Notes: a model not told the origin generated them from the letters alone. Positions 45,001 to 52,468 are shown, numbered from the stretch's first letter. The stretch is DNA of 64,000 nt from Centipeda flueggei ATCC 43531 (GCF_000160695.1 NZ_GG694008.1:304902-368901); one strand, 5' to 3'. Translations and numbers: made by a program.

Positions 45001-45084
45001 GACGTCAAGTCCGAGACTGGTGAGTGCCAGCCCGACGCCGCTTAGCCCGGTGGCTTTCAAAAAGTCACGTCTGCTAAGGTTCAT
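42064..45084 (-). CDS. fdnG: Formate dehydrogenase catalytic subunit (alpha), cysteine form
   Basis: A molybdopterin enzyme oxidising formate to CO2, 1006 residues. A Tat signal (SRRDFLKATGLSGVGLAL, residues 4-21) sends it outside the inner membrane. The [4Fe-4S] ligands are C50, C53, C57 and C85. The catalytic position is C192 (TRVCHATT, codon TGC), where many relatives have selenocysteine, with the conserved His next to it. FGRGAMT and GSNLAECHP follow as in FdnG. AAAGGAG lies 7 nt before the ATG. The Cys form is expected to be active but slower; that is family knowledge, not seen here. Confidence 0.97.
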   Translation of the reverse strand: MNLSRRDFLKATGLSGVGLALTSLGLDVATVSAAAKEYKLTGGREFTSVCHFCGCGCGTIGYVKDGKLINLEGAADNPVNRGGLCPKGIGYGHIPNAELRPKCPMYRAPGSDHWEEISWEEAIDRSARAMKKARDENWIGQDEANGYKFMSNRTDAIGFVGGSQVNNEECYQLIKMARALGVVYIDNQTRVCHATTPPALNAAFGRGAMTGSWYNLKKAKMIWIEGSNLAECHPLAMKRVMEAKDNGATIVHVDVRYTRTSRVADHFFQLRPGTDIVFLGALINYIIQNKKYDADYLRRNTNAYCLLRDDYKFDAGIFSGYNEKTRTYNKETWGYKVDANGKPVKALSMSEPGTVMDRLATHFSRYTFEKASAITGMPVADIKKAAELFSSITPTVMMYALGMTQHTIGVENIRCFTIIQLLMGNVGVSGGGIDALRGQPNVQSSTDYGIMFQYYPAYLSYPTHTDDTLAKWTHHNGTFRAKFLKNLLKAWFGDAANAGNDYLFNALPIRNGTHNDSMYVMFEKAIEGQIKCLYVCGQNPQMTNANLTIVNKGLKGVRTLIVQDVFVNETAAFWERPGDNPADIQTEVIFMPAASYLERCGTMTNSMRMIQWRMKGPDPTYDSRPDYWICDKLWKRIVELYKDSTDPKDNTIKLLTWNYGDPEANGEAYVENIMKECNGYDLKDGHLLRGIREIRDDGTTMAGMWIFTGIYGDGVHMAKRRGQEDNGNMGIFPNYAWTWPDNIHMLYNRASCDENGKPTRPDQALVWWDEAKGMWDGYDVPDVGDRTQGPNTPGGQKPFRMNGEGIGRLFAAEYSDVENGETRDHSYVPVDGPLPEFYEPVESPTKNMMNEGQKAQFNPCVIYPRVPELQKIGTPDQYPYVLCVSSLTEHWCSGTITRNIPYLNELVKEPFVEISEQLAAKLGVRPGDLVRVSTTRAAIEVKAMVTKRAQPLMINGVETHMIWMPYNWGFKGLSTGPSGNYLTIDALDPNVQEQEFKACLANVERV

Positions 45085-45102
45085 CGTGATTCTCCTTTCG
45101 TA

Positions 45103-45120
45103 TCGGCGGGATTCCGCCGA
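45103..45120 (-). other. Hairpin in the fdnG leader
   Basis: TCGGCGG (45103-45109) and CCGCCGA (45114-45120) form a 7-bp GC-rich hairpin with a 4-nt loop, only about 8 nt upstream of the fdnG ribosome site. It could protect the downstream mRNA end or limit read-through from fdhD. Confidence 0.5.
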
Positions 45121-45188
45121 CAGGCTCTCCTAAACTTCTATATGAAACGAGGATATCCCCGGTTTCAGCAATGTACAGAGGTACACCG

Positions 45189-46016
45189 TCAGAGGGTGAT
45201 GCGCTCAGGGTTTGCGTAGATGCAGAACGAGCCCGGCGCCATGCGCGCGCAGAGCGTGATGCCGAGTTTGCGCGCGATGTTGAGCGAGAGGGTGGTCGGA
45301 ACGGACTTCGCCGCAACCGTGGAGATCCCCATCCGCCCCAGTTTGAGCATCATCTCCGAGGAGCAGCGCCCGCTGAAGATGATGATTTTATCGGAAATCT
45401 CCACGTGATTCCTGAGCGCCCAGCCATAGAGCTTGTCAAAGACGTTATGGCGGCCGACGTCCTCACGGAAGACGAGGATTTTCCTGTTTGCCTGATCGAA
45501 CAGGACGCCGCTGTGGACGCCGTTCGTCGTATCGTGGGTCTTGGAGAGATGTGCGAGCAGCTCATCCGCTGTCGCGAGGATGTCCTTCGCGCTGAAGCGC
45601 ACGTCGCGCGGCCGCTCGAAGATCTCCTCGGGGCGCAGCTTCAGGATGCGCCGTGCCGAGAAGTAGCGCGGATTTTTCGCCGCGTCCGCCGCCCACCACT
45701 GCGCGTCCGTCGTCGTCTTGACCGCGGCGCGCAGATGCTCTGCGTCCACCGTCATTTCCACGATATCGTCAAAGCTGCGGATGCGTCCCATCTGGGCGAG
45801 CATCCCGACGATGAGATCCTCGAAGTCGACGGGTGAGCAGAACGCCGTCGTAAAGTTCTCCCCGTTGAGGTCGATATCGAAGAAGACCTCCTCCGAGGTA
45901 TATTTATGATCCGCGACAAACGCATTCTCCTCAGAGGCATAGCGGGTCACGGGTACGTCGATAAAGTCACTGCGCTGAATTTCCATCGTTTCTATTCTTC
46001 CGTTCGTATACTGCAT
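45189..46016 (-). CDS. fdhD: FdhD-family sulfurtransferase homologue without the CxxC motif
   Basis: FdhD moves sulfur from a desulfurase to the Mo cofactor of formate dehydrogenase. This 275-residue homologue keeps the family body: FREDVGRHNVFDKLYGWAL near 190 and FSGRCSSEMMLKLGRMGIST near 215. In E. coli the sulfur is carried on a CGxCG motif near residue 121; here the aligned stretch (about 105-120, QWWAADAAKNPRYFSARRIL) has no Cys at all. Two further Cys lie near the end (TLCARM, SFCIYANP). It lies 17 nt after mobAB and before fdnG. The start is uncertain: ATG at 46016 or ATG at 45986, both with weak ribosome sites. Confidence 0.85.
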   Translation of the reverse strand: MQYTNGRIETMEIQRSDFIDVPVTRYASEENAFVADHKYTSEEVFFDIDLNGENFTTAFCSPVDFEDLIVGMLAQMGRIRSFDDIVEMTVDAEHLRAAVKTTTDAQWWAADAAKNPRYFSARRILKLRPEEIFERPRDVRFSAKDILATADELLAHLSKTHDTTNGVHSGVLFDQANRKILVFREDVGRHNVFDKLYGWALRNHVEISDKIIIFSGRCSSEMMLKLGRMGISTVAAKSVPTTLSLNIARKLGITLCARMAPGSFCIYANPERITL

Positions 46017-46032
46017 GCTCTCACGCGAGCAC

Positions 46033-47166
46033 CTACATCGTCAAAAACATTATGCCGTCTGCCCCATAGAGCGGCCGCCCCATAAGAAAGAGCGTGATCC
46101 GCGCCGCTGTCTCCATATCATCGAGATCATAGGAGAGCAGCCCGTCATGCGGTGCGGCATCCTTTTGAAAAAGTGCCGTCACACGTGCATCAATCTCCGG
46201 CGCGGCAAGTCCGCGGTCGAGCATGAGAGTCGGCAATGCGCCGCGTGAACGCGACTCCGTAATAAAAAGATCTATATCATATTCTATTTTCGATATAAGA
46301 TTCTGAAAGTCCTTCCTTTGATCTTCTATTTTCTGAATGAAATAGCCGTTCGGCGCACTAATTGCCGTCGCCCGCGCCCCCGCCGCCATGAAACGCGCCG
46401 TATCCTTTCCCTCCGTATCGAGCTGAAAACCGTGGCTGTCGCTCTTGATGACCGCTGTACGCACACCATGTACCGCAAGGCGCGGGATAAGCCGCTCGAT
46501 GAAGGTTGTCTTGCCCGTCCCCGAAGCAGGGGCTGCAACGGAGAGAATGGGCCGCTCACGTCCCTCGTTCGCAATGCGTCCGCATGCGAGGCGGTAGGCA
46601 GCAGGGGTGTTCACGTTGAAGAAGAGTCCCGCATCCACCGCGAGCGGCAGTTCGCGCACGGTGAGGCCGCGCAGGACAATGCCGAGCTTGCGGTCGCCGC
46701 GTGCGATGGCAGCGGCAAATGCCTGTCCCGCATCGCGCCGATAGAGCGCGGCGAGCGGCTGCCAATAGCCTGCAAGCGTCGGCAGGACGACCTGCACCGC
46801 ACCGCGTGCCTCGGGCAGCAGTGCCCGCACAAGATCGAAATCGTAGAAGGGCATATCGCCTGAGAGGACGAGCGACCATTCCGTCTCCGCCGCAGCGAGT
46901 CCCGCCGCAATTGCCGCTGCCGGGCCCTGCCGCGGGCGATCGTCCGTGACGAGATGCGCCCCGTACGTCGCCGCGAGCTCCGTGAGCTCTCTGCGCTCCC
47001 CCTCCGCCGCGAGGACAATCGCGCGAAACCCTGCCGTACGGCCGCGCCGCAGGGTACGGGAGAGCAGCGTCTCACCGTCCGCCATAGGGAGGAACCGCTT
47101 GTCCTCGCCCATGCGCGTGCTCATGCCGCCCGCCGCGACGATGAGCGTCAGGTCGGCGGGCGTCAC
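46033..47166 (-). CDS. mobA: MobA-MobB fusion (molybdenum cofactor nucleotide attachment)
   Basis: A fused cofactor protein of 377 residues. Residues about 6-200 are MobA, the GTP:molybdopterin guanylyltransferase (AAGGMSTRMGEDKRFLPM binds the nucleotide). Residues about 205-377 are MobB, with a P-loop ASGTGKTTFIERLI. It makes the guanine-dinucleotide form needed by FdnG. The GTG start overlaps the stop of the MOSC-MogA gene by 4 nt (GTGA) with GGGGGAG 8 nt upstream, so longer starts inside that gene are unlikely. Confidence 0.93.
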   Translation of the reverse strand: MTPADLTLIVAAGGMSTRMGEDKRFLPMADGETLLSRTLRRGRTAGFRAIVLAAEGERRELTELAATYGAHLVTDDRPRQGPAAAIAAGLAAAETEWSLVLSGDMPFYDFDLVRALLPEARGAVQVVLPTLAGYWQPLAALYRRDAGQAFAAAIARGDRKLGIVLRGLTVRELPLAVDAGLFFNVNTPAAYRLACGRIANEGRERPILSVAAPASGTGKTTFIERLIPRLAVHGVRTAVIKSDSHGFQLDTEGKDTARFMAAGARATAISAPNGYFIQKIEDQRKDFQNLISKIEYDIDLFITESRSRGALPTLMLDRGLAAPEIDARVTALFQKDAAPHDGLLSYDLDDMETAARITLFLMGRPLYGADGIMFLTM

Positions 47167-48086
47167 CGTGCGCACTCCCCCGCGTCGCCGCGCAGGATCT
47201 CGATGCCGTGCTGCAGCTGGGGCAGGATGAAGCCGAGACACTCGCGCACCGCTTTCTCACTGCCGGGCAGGTTGACGATCAGTGAGCGTTTCCGCAGGCC
47301 CGCCGTCGCACGGCTGAGCATGGCACGCGGCGTCACCTTCATCGAGAGCGCACGCATCGCCTCGGCGATGCCCGGTGCCTCGCGGTCGATCACGGCACGC
47401 GTCGCCTCCGGCGTCACGTCGCGCACGGAAAACCCCGTGCCGCCCGTCGTCAGGATCAGCCCGACGCCGCGGTCCGACCAGAGCGTCATCTCACGCTCAA
47501 GTTCCTCACGCTCGTCGGGCACGATGCTGTACCCCGCGACATCGTAACCCTCCGCCGTAAGGATCTCGCGAATCGCCGCGCCGCTCGCATCCTCGCGCTC
47601 GCCGCGCGAGCCCTTGTCGCTCGCCGTGATGACGGCGGCATCGAGCGGGATCTTCTCCGTCGTGATCTCCAGCGTATCGCCGACCGTTACCCAACCGCCG
47701 TGCAGAACACGGGCAAAAACGCCCTCACGCGGCATGATGCAGTCACCGACACGGTGAAAGATCTCGCAGTGACTGTGGCACTTCTTCCCGATCTGCGTGA
47801 TCTCAAGAAAAACCTGTCCCACGCGCAGGCGCGTCCCCACGGGGAGTTCCTTGAAGCGGAACCCCTCGGCGACGACGTTCTCGCCGAACGCGCCAAACGC
47901 CACATCTGCACCGCGCGCACGGAAATCCTCGATCTCGCCGAGGCCGAGCAGGCTCACCTGTCGGTGCCAGTCGCCCGCATGAGCATCGCCGTCGATGCCG
48001 TATTCCGTAATAAAGAAGGCGCGGTCTGTCGCCTGCTTTTCCGTGCCGCGCTTCTCACTGATGCACAGTGCCCGAATCTCTCCCAT
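47163..48086 (-). CDS. MOSC domain fused to MogA/MoaB molybdopterin adenylyltransferase
   Basis: A 307-residue two-domain protein. Residues about 1-148 are a MOSC domain (GIDGDAHAGDWHRQVSLL, FGENVVAEGFRF, GKKCHSHCEIF), a sulfur-carrier and cofactor-handling fold. Residues about 155-307 are a MogA/MoaB domain (DKGSRGEREDASG, LTTGGTGFSVRDVTPEAT) that adenylates molybdopterin before metal insertion by MoeA. The ATG at 48086 lies 7 nt after moaA, overlapping its GGGAGG. Such MOSC-MogA fusions are known in clostridia. Confidence 0.92.
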   Translation of the reverse strand: MGEIRALCISEKRGTEKQATDRAFFITEYGIDGDAHAGDWHRQVSLLGLGEIEDFRARGADVAFGAFGENVVAEGFRFKELPVGTRLRVGQVFLEITQIGKKCHSHCEIFHRVGDCIMPREGVFARVLHGGWVTVGDTLEITTEKIPLDAAVITASDKGSRGEREDASGAAIREILTAEGYDVAGYSIVPDEREELEREMTLWSDRGVGLILTTGGTGFSVRDVTPEATRAVIDREAPGIAEAMRALSMKVTPRAMLSRATAGLRKRSLIVNLPGSEKAVRECLGFILPQLQHGIEILRGDAGECAR

Positions 48087-48093
48087 ATCCGTA

Positions 48094-49089
48094 TTAGCCT
48101 CCCACCTGGTACATGGCGCGGTGATCGCGCGTCTCCTGATCGATTTCAAAATGATGTTCTTCGGGCTTCTGCCACACTGCATGGGCAATGGCATCCGCGA
48201 GCTGTGCATCCGACATTCCGCCGCGCAGCAATGCACGCGTGTCAAGCCCCGCACTGCTGTAGAGGCAGAGCTTCAGGAAGCCCTCCGCCGTCAGGCGCAC
48301 GCGATTGCACGTATGGCAGAATTTGTGCTCCATCGCATCGATAAAGCCAATGGTTCCCGTAAAACCGGCAGGCCTCACATAGGCGGCGGGCCCCTTCGGC
48401 ACCGCGCCCTCATGTGCCGCCTCCCCCACGGGCAGGAGTGCGCCGAACGCATCCTTCAGCCGCGCGCGCACCTCATCCATCGGTACGCCGCGATAGTTCT
48501 CCGTCCGCGCACAGCCGATCGGCATGAGCTCAATAAAACGCACATCAATCGGATGTGTGCGGGCAATCGCGGCAAGCGCGGCGAGTTCCTCGTCGTTTAC
48601 GCCCATGATCGGCACGCAGTTCACCTTAACCGTGAGGCGCTCCTCCTCGGCAAGCCGCGTGAGTGCCTCCATCACCGCGCCGAACATCGGCCGCCGCGTG
48701 ATGGAGAAGAATGTCCCGCCGTCGAGTGTATCGAGGCTGAGATTCACCGCGTCGAGGCCGGCATCCAGCAGTTCATCCATCATCGTGCCGAGCAGGACTC
48801 CATTCGTCGTGAGCGCCACCGTCTCGATGCCCGGGATCTCTTTCAGCCCGCGCACAAGGCGTGTGATGTCACGCCGCACAAGCGGCTCACCGCCTGTCAG
48901 TCGCACCTTGCGCACGCCCAGTGCCGCGAGCGCACGCACATCGCGCAGGATCTCCTCATAGGTCAGCACATCCGCGTGGCGCAGCTTCTTGACCCCATGC
49001 GCCGGCATACAGTAGCGGCAGCGCAGATTGCAGCAGTCCGTCACCGAAACGCGCAGATATTCAATTTTCCGCTGAAACTGATCCTGCAT
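48094..49089 (-). CDS. moaA: GTP 3',8-cyclase MoaA
   Basis: A radical SAM enzyme starting molybdopterin synthesis from GTP; 331 residues. The N-terminal cluster is C19/C23/C26 (CCNLRCRYCMP region). A second C-terminal cluster, C-x2-C-x13-C (CHTCNRVRLTAEGFLKLCLY), binds GTP. The protein ends in the invariant Gly-Gly (YQVGG). Its partner MoaC is encoded divergently at 51900. Confidence 0.97.
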   Translation of the reverse strand: MQDQFQRKIEYLRVSVTDCCNLRCRYCMPAHGVKKLRHADVLTYEEILRDVRALAALGVRKVRLTGGEPLVRRDITRLVRGLKEIPGIETVALTTNGVLLGTMMDELLDAGLDAVNLSLDTLDGGTFFSITRRPMFGAVMEALTRLAEEERLTVKVNCVPIMGVNDEELAALAAIARTHPIDVRFIELMPIGCARTENYRGVPMDEVRARLKDAFGALLPVGEAAHEGAVPKGPAAYVRPAGFTGTIGFIDAMEHKFCHTCNRVRLTAEGFLKLCLYSSAGLDTRALLRGGMSDAQLADAIAHAVWQKPEEHHFEIDQETRDHRAMYQVGG

Positions 49090-49146
49090 GATGAACCTTC
49101 TATCTATCTATCTTTTTCCTATACGTTGACGTGAAAGGCAGAAGTT

Positions 49147-49208
49147 GATGCGTCGAAGCAAACGGGAAAAGTGCACGCTTGCTTCGCTGGGGTTTGCCGC
49201 AGGACATC
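49147..49208. repeat. Palindromic intergenic element, copy C
   Basis: A 62-nt element of the same plan as copies A and B but in the opposite orientation. The outer arms GATG (49147-49150) and CATC (49205-49208) pair, as do GCAAAC (49158-49163) and GTTTGC (49192-49197), with a small inner hairpin AAGT/GCTT near 49069-49080 offset plus 100 (49169-49180). It shares a TTCGCTGGGGTTTGC-like segment with the reverse complement of copy A. It lies between the co-directional moaA and moeA genes. Confidence 0.55.
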
Positions 49209-49225
49209 ACCACAGCACTGCTTCG

Positions 49226-50431
49226 TCAGGGAATCACAACATCCACTTCCGCCCCTGCCGCGAGCGGCGGCGTCCCCGCCGGCACATCCACAAACGCGTC
49301 GCAGCCTGCCGCCGAAAAGAGCGAGCCGGACTCATGCTGATCGGGCAGCGAGACGCGCCCATCCGCCTCCATGCGTGCACGCAGGAAACGCCGTCCGCGG
49401 CAGGGCTTGGGGAACGCATCGGCGAGCACGGCACGGCGGCGCGGCATGAGCACATCCGTCTCGCCCGCAAGCCGCGCAATCGCCGGACGCGCCATCAGCT
49501 CGAACGTCGCATAGGCGGCGAACGGGTTGCCTGAGAGCGCGATGCCGAGCATGCTGCCGCGCGTATAGGCAATGGCGGGGGCACCCGGCTTCATGCAGAC
49601 GCGCCAGAACAGCCGCTCCGCCCCGAGGGCGGGCACAACGCCGTGCATGATGTCCTTCTTGCCCACGGAGACGCCGCCCGACGTGAGAAAGAGATCCACA
49701 CGATCCGCATAGGAGGCGATCACCTCCGCCGCGCGTTCCACATCATCAGGCACCGAGCCGACCACCGTCACCTCTGCGCCGAGTTCCTTCAGGCGTCCCG
49801 CAAGGAGGTAGAGATTGCTGTTGTAGATCTTGCCGGGACGCAGCGGCTCGCCGGGCTGCATCAGTTCGTCGCCCGTACTGGCAACGGCAATGCGTACGCG
49901 CCGATGGACACATACCGCAGCATAACCCTCACTCGCGAGTACCGCAATCTGCGCCGCATGGATGCGCTGTCCTCGGCGCACGAGCAGATTTCCCTTTTTA
50001 ATATCCTCGCCCGCATAGCAGTAGTTCTCGAACGGCTGTGACGTAAAGGGAACAAAGATCGCATCCCCCTCCTCGCGCACATCCTCCTGCCGCACGACAC
50101 AGTCACAGCCCTTCGGAATCGCGCCGCCCGTCATGATGCGGACACACTCCCCCGCGCCGACTGCGCCGGCGAAAAAATCGCCCGCGCACTCCTCGCCGAT
50201 CACCGACAGGCGCACAGGGTGCTCTGCCGAGGCATCCGCCGTGCTCGCCGACGCAAAGGTATAGCCGTCGAGCGGCGAGCGGTCAAACGGCGGATTGTCA
50301 AACGCTGCGTACACATCCTCCGCCGCCACGCGCCCCACCGCCTCCAGCAAGGGGACGCGCTCCGTTTCCGCGACGGGCACTGTATGTCCGAGCAGCACCT
50401 CGATCGCCTGTTCAAGTTCGATATCCTGCAT
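49226..50431 (-). CDS. moeA: Molybdopterin molybdenumtransferase MoeA
   Basis: Inserts molybdate into adenylated molybdopterin; 401 residues, normal length. DNPPFDRSPLDGYTF (near 45), GDFFAGAVGAGECVRIMTGGAIP (near 83-105), ASTGDELMQPGEPLRPGKIYNSN and LTSGGVSVGKKDIM are the MoeA signatures, and a C-terminal domain IV ends the protein. GGGAGG precedes the ATG. It lies between copies B and C of the palindromic element within the cofactor run. Confidence 0.95.
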   Translation of the reverse strand: MQDIELEQAIEVLLGHTVPVAETERVPLLEAVGRVAAEDVYAAFDNPPFDRSPLDGYTFASASTADASAEHPVRLSVIGEECAGDFFAGAVGAGECVRIMTGGAIPKGCDCVVRQEDVREEGDAIFVPFTSQPFENYCYAGEDIKKGNLLVRRGQRIHAAQIAVLASEGYAAVCVHRRVRIAVASTGDELMQPGEPLRPGKIYNSNLYLLAGRLKELGAEVTVVGSVPDDVERAAEVIASYADRVDLFLTSGGVSVGKKDIMHGVVPALGAERLFWRVCMKPGAPAIAYTRGSMLGIALSGNPFAAYATFELMARPAIARLAGETDVLMPRRRAVLADAFPKPCRGRRFLRARMEADGRVSLPDQHESGSLFSAAGCDAFVDVPAGTPPLAAGAEVDVVIP

Positions 50432-50499
50432 GGAATCCTCCCTTGCTGATACCTGCCATTGTCTCTGCCGTGAATGATCATTTGATGATACGTGGGATA

Positions 50500-50567
50500 A
50501 TGCCCTAAGCGAACCTTAGCAGCGCAAGCGTGCGATCACTTGCCAGCGAGGTGTTCGCGCAGGGCAT
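50500..50567. repeat. Palindromic intergenic element, copy B
   Basis: A 68-nt element. Outer arms ATGCCCT (50500-50506)/AGGGCAT (50561-50567) and GCGAAC (50509-50514)/GTTCGC (50553-50558) pair, with an inner GCAAG (50524-50528)/CTTGC (50539-50543) hairpin. Compared with copy A, a C:G pair replaces T:A in the outer stem. It lies between the co-directional moeA2 and moeA genes. Confidence 0.7.
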
Positions 50568-50595
50568 GTACCCCGATACAAAACCACTGTACTCC

Positions 50596-51624
50596 TTACT
50601 TGCCGAACGGACAAACGGGATAGTGACAGACCTTGCATCCCATGCAGAGCCCCCCGATCCCGAGGCGCGTGATCTCCTGCCGCGTCCACGCACTGCCCGC
50701 CGCGACACGCGGCAGGATAATATCAAAGATCGTCGCGGGCGAGTACATCACGCAGCCCGGCAGCCCCATGATCGGCACCCGCCGCTCATCCTTCTCATAG
50801 TAGGCGAGCAGGAACATCGCGCCCGGCAGCACAGGCGCGCCGTACGTCACAATGCGCGCCCCCGTCGCCCGAATCGCCGCAGGCGTGCGGTCGTCGGGAT
50901 CGACGCTCATGCCGCCCGTGCAGAGCACCATATCCATCCCCGCATCGAGCAGCTCCTCAATCGCCGCACGCGTATGCTCCGTCCCGTCGTCCGAAAGACG
51001 ATGCTCATCCACCTTCAGACCGAAGGCACGCAGCTTCGCATCGATCACAGGGGTGAACGTATCCTTGATGCGTCCATGGAACACCTCAGAGCCCGTCGTC
51101 ACCACGCCGACCCTCATCTTCTGATACGGCAGGATCCGCAGCATTGGCTGATCTCCCGCCGTCATACGTACCTTTTCCATCGTCCGCTTGTCGATGACGA
51201 GCGGGATCACACGCATCCCTGCGAGCTTCGTCCCCGCCTTGACGGGCATATGCTGCGCAATCGTTGCAATCATGACATTCTCGATGTCGTTGACGGCGTT
51301 GAGCGCATCCTCATTCACCTCGAACACGCCTGCCGTCGTCGCGGTCAGCTCTATCTTGCCCTCGCTCGGCTCACTCGCCGCCATGTGCTCATTTTGACAG
51401 ACGTCACGCAGGATCACCGCCGCATCGTTCTCATGCAGCAGATTCGGATCGTCCTCCCAGACATAGATATGCTCTTTTCCAATGCGCAGAAGAACAGGGA
51501 TATCCTCCGCACGAATCACATCGCCCTTGCGGAAACGCGCGCCCTTTCGCTCGCCGCGCACAATCTCTGTAATATCGTGGCAGAGCACCATCCCCACCGC
51601 ATCCTGAACACGAACCTCACGCAT
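50596..51624 (-). CDS. MoeA-like molybdopterin-binding protein with C-terminal four-cysteine tail
   Basis: A 342-residue MoeA/MogA-fold protein. The core (LCTGGMSVDPDDRTPAAIR, near 235-253) is the molybdopterin-binding domain, with VVTTGSEVFHGRIKDTF before it. It lacks MoeA domains I-III. The C-terminus adds a cysteine cluster C327-x2-C330-x2-C333-x4-C338 followed by PFGK, suggesting a bound metal or Fe-S cluster. It heads the 12-kb run, so it may sense or store cofactor. The ATG at 51624 follows GGGGAG by 6 nt. Confidence 0.88.
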   Translation of the reverse strand: MREVRVQDAVGMVLCHDITEIVRGERKGARFRKGDVIRAEDIPVLLRIGKEHIYVWEDDPNLLHENDAAVILRDVCQNEHMAASEPSEGKIELTATTAGVFEVNEDALNAVNDIENVMIATIAQHMPVKAGTKLAGMRVIPLVIDKRTMEKVRMTAGDQPMLRILPYQKMRVGVVTTGSEVFHGRIKDTFTPVIDAKLRAFGLKVDEHRLSDDGTEHTRAAIEELLDAGMDMVLCTGGMSVDPDDRTPAAIRATGARIVTYGAPVLPGAMFLLAYYEKDERRVPIMGLPGCVMYSPATIFDIILPRVAAGSAWTRQEITRLGIGGLCMGCKVCHYPVCPFGK

Positions 51625-51659
51625 ACTGCTCTCCCCGCTTGATTCGGCGGCATTCCGCA

Positions 51660-51708
51660 AGTGCCGTCACTCTCCTATAAAGCACTCCATCGACCGCCGT
51701 CACGGCAC
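51660..51708 (-). other. Inverted repeat in the moeA2 leader
   Basis: On the minus strand GTGCCGT and ACGGCAC arms (51702-51708 and 51660-51666) lie about 35 nt apart just upstream of moeA2, giving a possible leader stem. A molybdenum-cofactor riboswitch was considered but its conserved core was not recognised. Confidence 0.4.
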
Positions 51709-51728
51709 AAATTAAATTATATCACATA

Positions 51729-51748
51729 AAATGATTCTCAATTATGAA
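51729..51748. promoter_or_regulatory. Fur-box-like sequence between moeA2 and moaC
   Basis: AAATGATTCTCAATTATG (about 51729-51747) matches the AATGATTCTCA core of the Fur box. It also contains the AATTATGAAT half-site of the heme-operon palindrome (51740-51749). It could be iron control of cofactor synthesis, or chance in an AT-rich spacer. Confidence 0.3.
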
Positions 51749-51839
51749 TATCTATTATTGATTATACCACAAAAAATAAATAACCTCTATGAGTTTTCTT
51801 AAATTATAGATAGATTCATTTAATGTTAGAGAAACACAA

Positions 51840-51868
51840 TTGATTTTCTGCGCTGATTCCGCTATGAT
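51840..51868 (+). promoter_or_regulatory. Probable promoter of the moaC-modABC run
   Basis: TTGATT (51840-51845) and TATGAT (51863-51868) are 17 bp apart, about 25 nt upstream of the moaC ribosome site. Confidence 0.55.
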
Positions 51869-51899
51869 AAAATTATTTCAAGAGGAAAGGAGGATATCT

Positions 51900-52382
51900 A
51901 TGCCAGAAACAGGACTGACGCATTTCGATGCGGGCGGTTCCGCCATCATGGTCGATGTCAGCGGCAAGAACAAGACACATCGCGAGGCAATCGCGAGCGG
52001 ACGGATCTGCGTGAGCGAAGCGGTCTATGCGGCGATCACGGCGGGCACGGCAAAAAAGGGCGACGTCCTCGGTGTCGCGCGCATCGCCGGCATCATGGCG
52101 GCAAAGCGCACTGCGGACATGATCCCGCTCTGCCATCCGCTGCCGCTTGCCAAGTGCAGCATCGACTTCACGCTTGAGGAGGTGCCGCGCCATGCGGTAT
52201 ATGCTGCGGCGACGGTCAAGGTCACGGGCGAAACGGGCGTGGAGATGGAAGCACTGCACGCCGTGAGCACGGCGCTGCTGACCATCTACGACATGTGCAA
52301 GGCGATCGACAAGCGCATGGAGATCACAGACATCCGTCTCGAGCGTAAGTCCGGCGGCAAGAGCGGCACATTCGTCCGCTGA
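51900..52382 (+). CDS. moaC: Cyclic pyranopterin monophosphate synthase MoaC
   Basis: Converts the MoaA product to cyclic pyranopterin monophosphate; 160 residues. [18 protein letters not shown] (near 17-34), the catalytic [15 protein letters not shown] loop and [22 protein letters not shown] are family signatures. The ATG at 51900 follows AAAGGAGG by 6 nt. It is divergent from the moeA2 run and leads into modABC. Confidence 0.97.
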   Translation: MPETGLTHFDAGGSAIMVDVSGKNKTHREAIASGRICVSEAVYAAITAGTAKKGDVLGVARIAGIMAAKRTADMIPLCHPLPLAKCSIDFTLEEVPRHAVYAAATVKVTGETGVEMEALHAVSTALLTIYDMCKAIDKRMEITDIRLERKSGGKSGTFVR

Positions 52383-52468
52383 GAAGGAGGGCAGCGCCCT
52401 CACCCTCTCCGAGCAGAGCACGTCTAAGGAAACATCTATGGCACTCTGCCTGACGCATATCGTCACAG

